Below are positions 8,930 through 16,936 of a stretch of 64,000 nt of DNA, in pieces. The position numbers and the translations under genes were made by a program. The first letter of the stretch is position 1, and each line of letters opens with the position of its first letter. The notes beneath the pieces were generated by a model. That model worked only from the letters and a program-made list of their open reading frames with translations, did not search any database and had not been told where the DNA came from. Source of the stretch: Chlorobiota bacterium (GTDB lineage Bacteria > Bacteroidota > Ignavibacteria > OLB7); contig JADJXR010000001.1 in the NCBI GenBank assembly GCA_016710285.1, positions 2,482,501 through 2,546,500 on the forward strand. Reading direction: 5' to 3'.

Positions 8930-10222
8930 CTATTCTTTCACCCGTGCTAAGGCTTCCACAAATCGCCAGACTTCGTCGAAGGTGTTGTACATCGGGACCG
9001 GCGCAACGCGCACAACGTCGGGGGTGCGGAAATCGGCGATCACCCCTTGCCATTTCAACGCCTCGGTGATGCGGCGCGCATCGCCACGGGCGCGGATGGA
9101 GATTTGGCAACCGCGGTCGGCAACGGTGCGGGGCGTGATGACCGTGTAGCGATCTTCCCCAATCTGGTCAACCAAAAATTCCAGATATCCGGTGAGCAAC
9201 CGCGACTTCGCCGTCAGGCGTTCCATCCCCACTTTGTCGAACAACTCCAGCGCAACTTTGTGGGCAGCCATTGGCAGAACTTGCGCGTTGCTGAGTTGCC
9301 AGCCAGCCGCGCCCCGTTGCGGGATGAAGTTGGGACTCATGTCGAATCGGGTTTTGGGCTCAACGCCCCACCAGCCGGCAAAGCGGGGAAGCTCCGGCGC
9401 AAAGGCATGGCGTTGGTGAACAAAGCAGCCGGAGGTCCCGCCCGGGCCGCTGTTCAGATACTTGTACGTGCACCACACCGCAAAATCAACATCCCAATCG
9501 TGAAGCTGCATTTGCAAGTTCCCTGCGGCGTGCGCAAGGTCGAACCCAACAACGCAACCCTGCTGGTGGGCCGCCTGCGTAATCCGCGCCATGTTGAAGG
9601 CTTGGCCGGTGTAGTAGTTCACCCCGCCAAGCATCACCAGCGCAATGGTGTGGCCGTCGCGTTGCAGAAGCTCCTCGATGTCCTCGGTCCGGACCGCATC
9701 TTCGCCGTGGCGTGGGCGCAGCAGCATCACCGCGTCGTCGGGATCGTAGCCGTGGAAAGCCGCTTGGCTGCGGACGGCGTACAGGTCCGAAGGGAACGCG
9801 TTCTCCTCAATCAACACCCGGTAGCGTTCGCGGGTGGGGCGGTAGAAACTGACCATCATCAGATGGAGGTTCGTGGTCAGCGTGTTCATCACCACCACTT
9901 CCCCGGGGAGCGCGCCAACCAGCCGCGCCGCCGGCTCGCGGAATGCTTCGTGGTAACTGTACCACGGATGCTTGGACTCAAAGTGGCCATCAACCCCCAA
10001 CTCGGCCCAATCCTTCAGCTCCTGCTCGATTGCTGCGCGGGTCCCCTTCGGCTGCAATCCCAGTGAGTTCCCGCACAGGTAGATGAACTCTTCCCCCTCA
10101 ACAGTTTTGGGGATGTGATACTCCCCGCGAAGCTCAGCAAGCGGGTCGTCGCGGTCCATCTGCAAAGCAAAATCGCGGTCGGCCAAGTAGGCAACGGGTT
10201 GGTGTTGGATCGTGTCTTCCAT
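8930..10222 (-). CDS. kynU: Kynureninase
   Basis: A PLP-dependent hydrolase converting kynurenine or 3-hydroxykynurenine to anthranilate or 3-hydroxyanthranilate plus alanine. The 430 residues are normal length. Visible family blocks are FIYLCGNSLGLQP, HPWYSYHEAF, VVVMNTLTTNLHLMM (PLP phosphate contacts), FDLAHAAGNL with the PLP-ring Asp, CTYKYLNSGPG with the Schiff-base lysine K254, and GWWGV. The start ATG is well placed, with only a weak Shine-Dalgarno. It is first of the minus-strand run that continues with the phosphotransferase, haaO and ACMSD. No tryptophan dioxygenase, formamidase or kynurenine monooxygenase gene is present in the window, so the 3-hydroxykynurenine source must be encoded elsewhere or imported. 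Confidence 0.97.
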   Translation of the reverse strand: MEDTIQHQPVAYLADRDFALQMDRDDPLAELRGEYHIPKTVEGEEFIYLCGNSLGLQPKGTRAAIEQELKDWAELGVDGHFESKHPWYSYHEAFREPAARLVGALPGEVVVMNTLTTNLHLMMVSFYRPTRERYRVLIEENAFPSDLYAVRSQAAFHGYDPDDAVMLLRPRHGEDAVRTEDIEELLQRDGHTIALVMLGGVNYYTGQAFNMARITQAAHQQGCVVGFDLAHAAGNLQMQLHDWDVDFAVWCTYKYLNSGPGGTSGCFVHQRHAFAPELPRFAGWWGVEPKTRFDMSPNFIPQRGAAGWQLSNAQVLPMAAHKVALELFDKVGMERLTAKSRLLTGYLEFLVDQIGEDRYTVITPRTVADRGCQISIRARGDARRITEALKWQGVIADFRTPDVVRVAPVPMYNTFDEVWRFVEALARVKE

Positions 10223-10299
10223 GCTGTATGATTGGTCAGAAAAGTGGTCGGAAAAAAATGCTGGTTAAGGATGCGGTTGCAGCGTCGCTGGCGTTGCGC

Positions 10300-10803
10300 T
10301 TACTTCGCCATCACGTCGTCGAAGACGTTGACGCTTCGGAGAATCTCCAGCAGATACCACCGCCCCTGGTACTCCATCACCGAAAAGCTAAGGGTTCCTT
10401 CGCGCCCTTCCCAGCGGTAGGAAACCTCAACGGCCAGCGGCTTGTTGGCCCCTTCCCAGGGGCGCGATGTCTGGAACCGAAGGAACTCCAACTTCCCCAA
10501 CTCAATCCCTTTCTTTTTGGCTTCGGCAATAATCTGGTTGAAGGAAGGGCGGATGCGCCCCTCCATCTGGCGGATAATCTGTTTGTTCTTCAGCTTCTTC
10601 GTCTCCTTTGGCGCAACCGCACGGACCACCGCCACCGAAGGGAGCAACGCCCGCAGCTCTTTCCAATCGGCGTTGCGGAATGCGGCAAACAGCTTGCTTG
10701 CCATTGCTGCCGAATCCGTTGGCTGCGATGCTGGCTGCGCAGTGGCAGAAACACCCAGCAGAAGGAGCAGAACTGCGGTTGGGAAGATCAAGCGAGCAAT
10801 CAT
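10300..10803 (-). CDS. Secreted protein of unknown function, possibly NTF2-like
   Basis: A 167-residue exported protein. The start MIARLIFPTAVLLLLLGVSATAQ is a classic Sec signal peptide; the longer upstream frame lacks signal features and is rejected. The mature part opens with helices (MASKLFAAFRNADWKELRALLP) and ends in strands (AVEVSYRWEGREG, FSVMEYQGRWYLLEI). This order recalls small SnoaL/NTF2-like or DUF4878-type lipocalin-like proteins, an inference only. It lies 77 bp upstream of kynU on the same strand. A TATCTTGC box on the minus strand about 85 bp before its start is a possible promoter for it and perhaps for the whole kynurenine run. Confidence 0.75.
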   Translation of the reverse strand: MIARLIFPTAVLLLLLGVSATAQPASQPTDSAAMASKLFAAFRNADWKELRALLPSVAVVRAVAPKETKKLKNKQIIRQMEGRIRPSFNQIIAEAKKKGIELGKLEFLRFQTSRPWEGANKPLAVEVSYRWEGREGTLSFSVMEYQGRWYLLEILRSVNVFDDVMAK

Positions 10804-11030
10804 TGCGGATGGTCGGTTTTGTTCGGTTTGGCTTGCACGTTCGCTAATGGAAAAGCTAATGGAAAAGGGGAGCCGCTGCTGATGTCTGCAAGATAGGAAC
10901 TGGGCCGCAAGCGCGGGTGCATCGCCGGCAAGTTTGTTGTTGCAAGGGGTGGGGAAGTAGGCGTTTCGGCACCTCACCTTGAAAGCAATGATCGGGCTGG
11001 CTCCAGAAATTCTCTCCCAAAATTCCATTG

Positions 11031-11099
11031 CCAGTCAGTAACTTCATAACCGCTATGAGACCTGCCAGTTCCAGTCAGTAACTTCGCAGCCGCTATGAA
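11031..11099 (+). repeat. 40-bp tandem duplication at the start of the FG-GAP gene
   Basis: The sequence ccagtcagtaacttc at 11031 recurs exactly 40 bp later at 11071. In both copies it continues through a near-identical segment ending ccgctatga, so the second copy contains the real start codon and the first a decoy ATG. A taacttcg box is present in copy two. Confidence 0.75.
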
Positions 11100-13857
11100 A
11101 AACTACCGACGCTTCCTTCCGACACTGCTCCTCCTCCTCCTTCCAACTTGCTTGCTGCTTCGCGCACAGGAATCACCGCTGTTTCGGTGGCTTCCGCCAA
11201 CGGAAACCGGGGTGGATTTCACGAACATGGTGATGGAGGATGACAGTTTCAACGTCACCCTTTTCATCTATGCCTACAACGGCGGCGGGGTGGCCGTCGG
11301 GGACCTGAACGGCGACACACTCCCCGACCTTTACTTCACCGGAACCCGCGCCAACTCCCCGAACCGCTTGTTCCTGAATCAAGGGGGATTGCGCTTCCGC
11401 GAAGCATCGCGCATGGCGGGGGTGGATGACTCAATCGGCGTTCGCTACGGGGTGGCGCTGGCCGACATTGACGCGGATGGCGATTTGGATATCTACGTTG
11501 CAAAGCACGACGCGCCGAACACCCTGTTCATCAACAACGGCAACGGAACGTTTAGCGAGCGGGCCAAGCAGTTCGGGTTGGATTTCTGCTGCACCAGCCA
11601 GCAAGCAACCTTCCTTGACTACGACCGCGACGGCGATCTGGATATGTACCTTGCCCGCAACGGTGACGCAAAAGGGGAGGCGTTCAAGCGCGACGGCAAC
11701 CCCGACCGGCTGTTCCGCAACAACGGCAACGGAACCTTTACCGATGTCAGCACCGAAGCGGGAATTGCCGACAAGGGGTACGCCCTTAGCGTGATGGTGG
11801 GCGATTACAACAACGATGGCTGGGCGGACGTGTACGTTGCCAACGACTTCGAGGCCCCGGACCTGCTGTACATCAACAACCGCGACGGCACGTTCACCAA
11901 CCAGGTGCGCCAATGGATGAAGCACACCAGCATCTTCTCCATGGGGTCCGATGCTGCGGACTTCAACAACGACGGCAATCTTGACCTGTTCACGGTGGAT
12001 ATGATGCCGGAGGACCATTGGCGGAAGATGTCGCACATGGGGCAAGGCTCCGTCTATGATCCAAAATTCGACTCAGCACAGCTGATGCGGAATATGCTGC
12101 AAGTGAACCGTGGGGATGGGACCTTCCTTGAAGTTGGGCAGCTTGCCGGGATTGCCGAAACCGATTGGAGCTGGGCTCCGCTGTTTGCCGATTTCGACAA
12201 CGATGGCGATAACGACCTGTTCATCAGCAACGGCTACAAGCGGGACGTGCAAAACCTTGACGTGATCCACAACCTGAACAGCCGCAGCTTTGCGCCGCTG
12301 AACGTCATCCGCAAAGTTCCATCGGTGAAGCTGCAGAACTACTGCTTCCGCAACGATGGAAACCTGACGTTTACGAAGATGAGCAACCCGTGGGGGCTTA
12401 TCCAAATGGTGAACACCAACGGCGCGGCCGTTGCCGACTTGGACCGCGACGGCGATCTTGACTTGGTGATGAACAACATTGACAGCGTTGCCTTCATCTA
12501 CCAAAACCTTGCCGCCGAACAGAAGCGGGGGAACTACCTTCAATTATCCTTGCACGGAACCGACAAGAACACTGCTGGCGTGGGCGCGCGGGTGACGATC
12601 AAAGCGGGCGGGCGTTCGCAGATGCTGGAATGCACCCCCGTTCGCGGCTATATGTCCTCCATCAATCTCCCGCTCCATTTTGGGTTGGGGGATGCCAAAA
12701 CGGTGGACACCATCACTATCCGCTGGCCCAACGGAACGGTGCAGAGTGTGGCCAACGTATCGGCAAACCAAACGGTGGATATTCGGCAGAAGGCTTCGGC
12801 ACCGCCGGCATCCGCTGGCGCGGGGTCGCTGGGCGATACGCTCTTTTGGCCAGCCTCCGCCGGGCCGGAGTATCGCCACCGCGAGAACCGCTTCGATGAT
12901 TTCTTGCGGGAGCGGCTTCTTCCCAATCGCCTTTCGCGCAGCGGGCCGGGCGTTGCCGTTGGCGACGTTGATGGCAACGGCCTTGATGACCTTTGGATTG
13001 GCGGAGCACGCAGCTACGCGGGCGCGTTGTTCCTGCAGAAGGAGTCGGGGCGGTTCGTCCGTTCGGCGGATAGCGCGGCGTTTGTTGCCGATTCCGCCAG
13101 CGAGGACACGGGCGCGCTGCTGTTCGATGCCGATGGCGATGGAGACCTTGATTTGTACGTTGCCAGCGGCGGCAACGAGTTCGATACTTCGGAGTTCGCG
13201 CTGCTGCAAGATCGGCTCTATCTCAACAATGGAAGCGGGCAATTCAGCAACGCCACCAACCAGCTTCCGGCAATGCCAACAAGCACCAGCAGTGTGGTTG
13301 CTGCCGACTACGATCGCGATGGCGATCTTGATCTGTTCGTTGCTGGGCGATCCGTTCCCGGGAAGTATCCAACCGCGCCCCGCAGCTACCTTCTGCGGAA
13401 CGACCGCGGGCATTTCACCGATGCCACCGCCGCCGTTGCCCCCGCGCTTGCTCACCCGGGAATGGTGACCTCAGCACTCTGGACCGATTTCGACAACGAC
13501 AACTGGACCGATCTGATGTTGGTGGGCGAATGGATGCCGATTCGGTTCTTCCGCAACGCCCACGGGAAGCTGACGGAAGCAACCTCCACCGCCGGGGTTG
13601 ACTCCAGCGAAGGCTGGTGGAACAGCATCAACGGCGGCGATGTTGATAACGACGGCGATGTTGATTACGTGTTGGGGAATTGGGGGTTGAACGTCTATTC
13701 GCCGTTGCGCCCAAGCACGGAGCTTCCGCTGCAACTCTATGCCGCTGATTTCGACGGCAACGGAAGCCGCGATCTTCTGCTTTCCTACTTCTTCCGTGGA
13801 AGTGAGTATCCCGTGCGTGGCCGGACCGAAAGGTTGGCCTGCGCGTTCTGTAGATAG
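11095..13857 (+). CDS. FG-GAP/ASPIC-UnbV repeat secreted protein, N-terminal part (reading frame disrupted)
   Basis: The first 920 residues of what should be an exported protein of about 1142 residues. Residues 1-25 are a signal peptide (LLLLLLPTCLLLRAQ). Then come FG-GAP/VCBS beta-propeller repeats with calcium-loop cores such as DLNGDTLPDLYF, DIDADGDLDIYVA, DYDRDGDLDMYLA and DFDNDGDNDLFIS. An ASPIC/UnbV domain follows at about 480-560 (TAGVGARVTIKAGG; TITIRWPNG). A second propeller set then starts (DVDGNGLDDLWIG and later copies). Such CRTAC1-like proteins are extracellular and of unclear function, often abundant in FCB bacteria. The frame ends early because a 61-bp insertion at about 13804-13892 introduces a shift and a stop; without it the frame runs on to 14584. 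It overlaps a promoter-like duplication at its start. Confidence 0.85.
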   Translation: MKNYRRFLPTLLLLLLPTCLLLRAQESPLFRWLPPTETGVDFTNMVMEDDSFNVTLFIYAYNGGGVAVGDLNGDTLPDLYFTGTRANSPNRLFLNQGGLRFREASRMAGVDDSIGVRYGVALADIDADGDLDIYVAKHDAPNTLFINNGNGTFSERAKQFGLDFCCTSQQATFLDYDRDGDLDMYLARNGDAKGEAFKRDGNPDRLFRNNGNGTFTDVSTEAGIADKGYALSVMVGDYNNDGWADVYVANDFEAPDLLYINNRDGTFTNQVRQWMKHTSIFSMGSDAADFNNDGNLDLFTVDMMPEDHWRKMSHMGQGSVYDPKFDSAQLMRNMLQVNRGDGTFLEVGQLAGIAETDWSWAPLFADFDNDGDNDLFISNGYKRDVQNLDVIHNLNSRSFAPLNVIRKVPSVKLQNYCFRNDGNLTFTKMSNPWGLIQMVNTNGAAVADLDRDGDLDLVMNNIDSVAFIYQNLAAEQKRGNYLQLSLHGTDKNTAGVGARVTIKAGGRSQMLECTPVRGYMSSINLPLHFGLGDAKTVDTITIRWPNGTVQSVANVSANQTVDIRQKASAPPASAGAGSLGDTLFWPASAGPEYRHRENRFDDFLRERLLPNRLSRSGPGVAVGDVDGNGLDDLWIGGARSYAGALFLQKESGRFVRSADSAAFVADSASEDTGALLFDADGDGDLDLYVASGGNEFDTSEFALLQDRLYLNNGSGQFSNATNQLPAMPTSTSSVVAADYDRDGDLDLFVAGRSVPGKYPTAPRSYLLRNDRGHFTDATAAVAPALAHPGMVTSALWTDFDNDNWTDLMLVGEWMPIRFFRNAHGKLTEATSTAGVDSSEGWWNSINGGDVDNDGDVDYVLGNWGLNVYSPLRPSTELPLQLYAADFDGNGSRDLLLSYFFRGSEYPVRGRTERLACAFCR

Positions 13858-13892
13858 AGCGCACGAGTATCCCGTGCGTGGCCGGACCGAAA
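13804..13892 (+). repeat. 28-bp direct repeat flanking a 33-bp insert that disrupts the gene
   Basis: A 28-bp sequence beginning gagtatcccgtgcgtggccg occurs identically at 13804-13831 and 13865-13892. The 33 bp between the copies contain a small hairpin (tgcgc ... gcgca) and a stop codon. The net gain is 61 bp, which is not a multiple of three. Deleting one repeat plus the insert restores one open frame from 11095 to 14584, exactly 1143 codons. It could be a small insertion with target duplication, a replication-slippage product, or an assembly artefact. Confidence 0.85.
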
Positions 13893-14584
13893 CCGCCAGC
13901 CAGCTTCCCGCCTTCATCCGCCGGAAGTATCCCACCTACACCAGCTACGCCACCGCAACCGTGGACCAGATCTACGGGCGGGCCAACTTAGATTCGGCGC
14001 AGTGTTGGCGTGCGCGGACCTTTGTCAGCAGCGTGTTGGAAAATCTGGGCAACGGGCATTTCCAGCTTCGCCCCCTTCCTCTGGTTGCGCAGTCAACGCC
14101 GATGTTCGGCACGCTGCTGGAGGATTTCGACAGCGACGGAAATTTGGACTTGCTGTGCGTCGGAAATTTCGACGGGGCCGACCCATTGGCGGTCCGGTAC
14201 AACTCCGGCTACGGCCTCTATCTGAACGGCGATGGCAAGGGGAACTTCCTGCAGAAATCGGCAACGGGGGCGGGGTTCAGTGTCCCCGGGGAAGGGCGCG
14301 GGCTTGCCTGCGTTGCGGGGAAGGATGGCGTGACGATTGTTGCCGCCAACTGCAACGCCGCCGCAACCAGCGTCACGCTGCGCCAACGCCCGCTGCGGAT
14401 TGACCCGGCCAAACGCTGCACCCACGCCATTCTGGACCTTGGCGATGGCCGCACCCGCCGGCAAGAATGGTACTGGGGAAGCGGCTACCTTTCGCAAAGC
14501 TCCCAGATGCTTCTGCTCCCCTCCGCAACCGCCACGGGGGATCTGTACAGCGGTGAGAAAAAAGTGGAGGAGATAGGGAAGTAA
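13865..14584 (+). pseudogene. FG-GAP/ASPIC-UnbV protein, C-terminal part, out of frame with its start
   Basis: Continuation of the upstream secreted protein after the frameshifting insertion. The frame carries further conserved segments (EYPVRGRTETASQLP, KYPTYTSYA, FDSDGNLDLLCVGNF) and ends with a beta-rich tail that includes GYLSQSS, as in intact homologues with two propellers. It could only be translated separately from an internal start such as the GTG at 13874, and would then lack a signal peptide, so I treat it as the detached 3' end of a broken gene. If the insertion is an assembly error, both parts are one normal gene. Confidence 0.75.
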
Positions 14585-14668
14585 GCCCCCGCAGATTCTG
14601 GCAGGCCGGGCTTCGGCGCAACCAGCAAGGGGGAATCGTCACACCGATAGATCAAGAAGGACTGATAG

Positions 14669-16936
14669 ATGAAAGAACCTCAACCAACGTTAGAATCGCT
14701 CCGCGCCGCCGTGGCCGCAGCAACCACACCCGCCGAACGCGCCAGTGCATTGAACCAACTTGCCGAGGAGTTGGAGCGGCAAAACCAATACGCCGAGAGC
14801 CTTGCCGCTGCCGAAGAAGCCAAAAGTCTTGCCAAGCAAACAGGCGAGTTGCCTGCTATGGCAAAGGCTTTATGCCTGCAAGGCATTGCCCATCATGGAA
14901 GAGGGGATGATCACACGGCATTGCCATTGCTGGAGGAATCATTGAATCTGTACGAAAAGATTGGCGATCGTTCCGGCGTTGCCCGTGTTCTCAACAACAC
15001 CGGGCTTGTGTATCGGAACCTCTCGGAATACGCAAAATCGTTGGAGTATTTCAGCCATGGGCTTGCCCTCTATGAAGAGCTTGGTGATCGTTCCGGCGTT
15101 GCCACTGCCACCAACAATATCGGGACTGTGTACGGTTCCCTCTCGGAATACGCAAAATCGTTGGAGTATTTCAGCCATGCGCTTGCCCTGTATGAAGAGC
15201 TTGGCGAGCATTCTGGCATTGCCAGTGTCACCGGAAACATCGGGATTGTGTATCGGAGCCTCTCGGAATACCCGAAGGCGTTGGAATATTACCTCCGTGC
15301 GCTTGCCTTGCATGAAGAGCTTGGCGAACGTTCTGGTGTGGCCAATGTCACGGGGAACATCGGGAGTGTGTACAAGAGTCTTACGGAGTACCCGAAGGCA
15401 TTGGAGTATTACACTCGTGCGCTTGCCTTGCATGAAGAGCTTGGTGAGCAGTCTGGTATTGCTCATGTCACAGGTAGCATTGGAACGGCATACAACTTCC
15501 TTGCAGAGTACCCGAAGGCATTGGAGTATTACAGCCGTGCACTTGCCCTACACGAAAAGATTGGCGATCGCACCGGTGCCGCCGCCGTCACTGGGAACAT
15601 GGGGATTGTGTACAGTTCTCTCTCAGAATACGCGAAAGCGTTGGAGTATTACAGCCGTGCGCTTGCCTTGCATGAAGAACTTGGTGATCGTTCCAGTGCT
15701 GCGATTGTCACGGGGAACATCGGAAATGTGTACAAGAACCTGGCGGAATACCCGAAAGCATTGGAGTATTACACTCGTGCACTGGCCTTGCATGAAGAGC
15801 TTGGCGATCGTTCCGGTATTGCCCGTGTCACGGGGAACATCGGGGAGGTGTACAAGAATCTTGCGGAGTACCCGAAGGCGTTGGAGTATCTCAGCCGTGC
15901 GCTTGCGTTGTTTGAAGAGCTTGGCGTGCGTTTGGGTGTTGTGGCTTTCACCAAAAGCATTGGTTTACTCTACGCCAAAAAAGACTTCTCCGAGTACAAT
16001 CCCGCCAAAGCCGAAGAACTCCTGCTGCAAGCAATTGCCATCAACGAAGAGCTTGGAACCAAAGACCAACTCTATTCAGCCCACAAATCCTTAGCCACCC
16101 TCTACGAACAAGAAGGCCGCTTCGAGGAAGCACTCACCCACTTCAAAAAATTCCAAGAAGTGAAAGAGGAAGTCCACAGTGAGGAAGCCAAGAAGAAGGC
16201 AATTCAAGTAGAGCAACAACGGCAGATTGCGGAGATGGAAAAACGCACGGCTGCTGAGCGTGCTCGCGCAAAAGCCACCGAGGAACTTCTCCACAAAACT
16301 CTCCCGCCAAGCATTGCTGATCGGATGATCTCCGGCGAACGCCAAATCGCTGACCGCTTCGACTCCGCCAGCATCCTCTTCGCCGATGTCGTCGGCTTCA
16401 CCCCGATGACGGCACGGATGCCAGCCAGTGCTGTTCTGGAGTTCATGAACTTCGTCTTCGCCCACTTCGATGCCATAGCCGCAAAGCACGGGTGCGAGCG
16501 AATCAAGACAATCGGCGACGGCTACATGGCGGCGTGCGGCGCACCGATTGAGTGCGCGGACCACGCGGAGCGGATAGCGAGAATGGCAATGGAGATGCTG
16601 GAAGATGTGGCACTTCCAGCAAGCATCACCGAACACCTGCCGCCGAACACAGAGTTTGAAATCAGGATCGGCCTGCACACAGGCAGCATCACCGGCGGAG
16701 TAATCGGCACGGGGAAGTTGGCGTACGACATCTACGGGGACACAGTAAACACCGCGAGCCGAATGGAGAGCCACGGGGAGGCGGGGAAGATTCACGTGAG
16801 TGAGGAGTTCGCCGCCGCCCTTTCTTCAGCAATCAAGACCGGCGAACTCCCGATCACACTGGAAGAGCGTGGCGAACTGAACATCAAAGGGAAAGGAACC
16901 CTTCGGACCTATTTTCTCAATCAAGTAATTCCATGA
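14669..16936 (+). CDS. TPR-repeat class III adenylate cyclase, copy 1 of 4
   Basis: A soluble 755-residue signalling protein making cAMP from ATP. After an N-terminal helical region (1-98) come eight 40-residue tetratricopeptide repeats (about 99-418) of the type YPKALEYYSRALALHEELG, then degenerate TPRs, a charged coiled-coil linker (about 502-545) and a cyclase domain (about 568-750). Catalytic residues are all present: metal-binding D573 and D617, adenine-selecting K613 and D687 (IKTIGDGYM, YDIYGD), and transition-state N694 and R698. The K/D pair predicts adenylate rather than guanylate cyclase activity; it should work as a homodimer. No membrane segment. The TPR array is presumably the input module. 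It is first in the tandem set, with a Shine-Dalgarno aagaagga before the ATG, and its stop overlaps the next start as ATGA. Confidence 0.95.
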   Translation: MKEPQPTLESLRAAVAAATTPAERASALNQLAEELERQNQYAESLAAAEEAKSLAKQTGELPAMAKALCLQGIAHHGRGDDHTALPLLEESLNLYEKIGDRSGVARVLNNTGLVYRNLSEYAKSLEYFSHGLALYEELGDRSGVATATNNIGTVYGSLSEYAKSLEYFSHALALYEELGEHSGIASVTGNIGIVYRSLSEYPKALEYYLRALALHEELGERSGVANVTGNIGSVYKSLTEYPKALEYYTRALALHEELGEQSGIAHVTGSIGTAYNFLAEYPKALEYYSRALALHEKIGDRTGAAAVTGNMGIVYSSLSEYAKALEYYSRALALHEELGDRSSAAIVTGNIGNVYKNLAEYPKALEYYTRALALHEELGDRSGIARVTGNIGEVYKNLAEYPKALEYLSRALALFEELGVRLGVVAFTKSIGLLYAKKDFSEYNPAKAEELLLQAIAINEELGTKDQLYSAHKSLATLYEQEGRFEEALTHFKKFQEVKEEVHSEEAKKKAIQVEQQRQIAEMEKRTAAERARAKATEELLHKTLPPSIADRMISGERQIADRFDSASILFADVVGFTPMTARMPASAVLEFMNFVFAHFDAIAAKHGCERIKTIGDGYMAACGAPIECADHAERIARMAMEMLEDVALPASITEHLPPNTEFEIRIGLHTGSITGGVIGTGKLAYDIYGDTVNTASRMESHGEAGKIHVSEEFAAALSSAIKTGELPITLEERGELNIKGKGTLRTYFLNQVIP

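Noticed and set aside
9047..10066. 339-codon plus-strand frame opposite kynureninase
   Set aside because: Antisense to a clear enzyme gene; the translation is basic and low in structure, as expected from the shadow of GC-rich codons.
13804..13892. 28-bp repeat with a 33-bp spacer considered as a one-spacer CRISPR
   Set aside because: The repeat is the gene's own coding sequence and no further units or cas genes exist.
11095..14584. Treating the FG-GAP gene halves as two independent genes
   Set aside because: The second half lacks a signal peptide and continues the same domain architecture; deleting the 61-bp insertion gives one exact frame.
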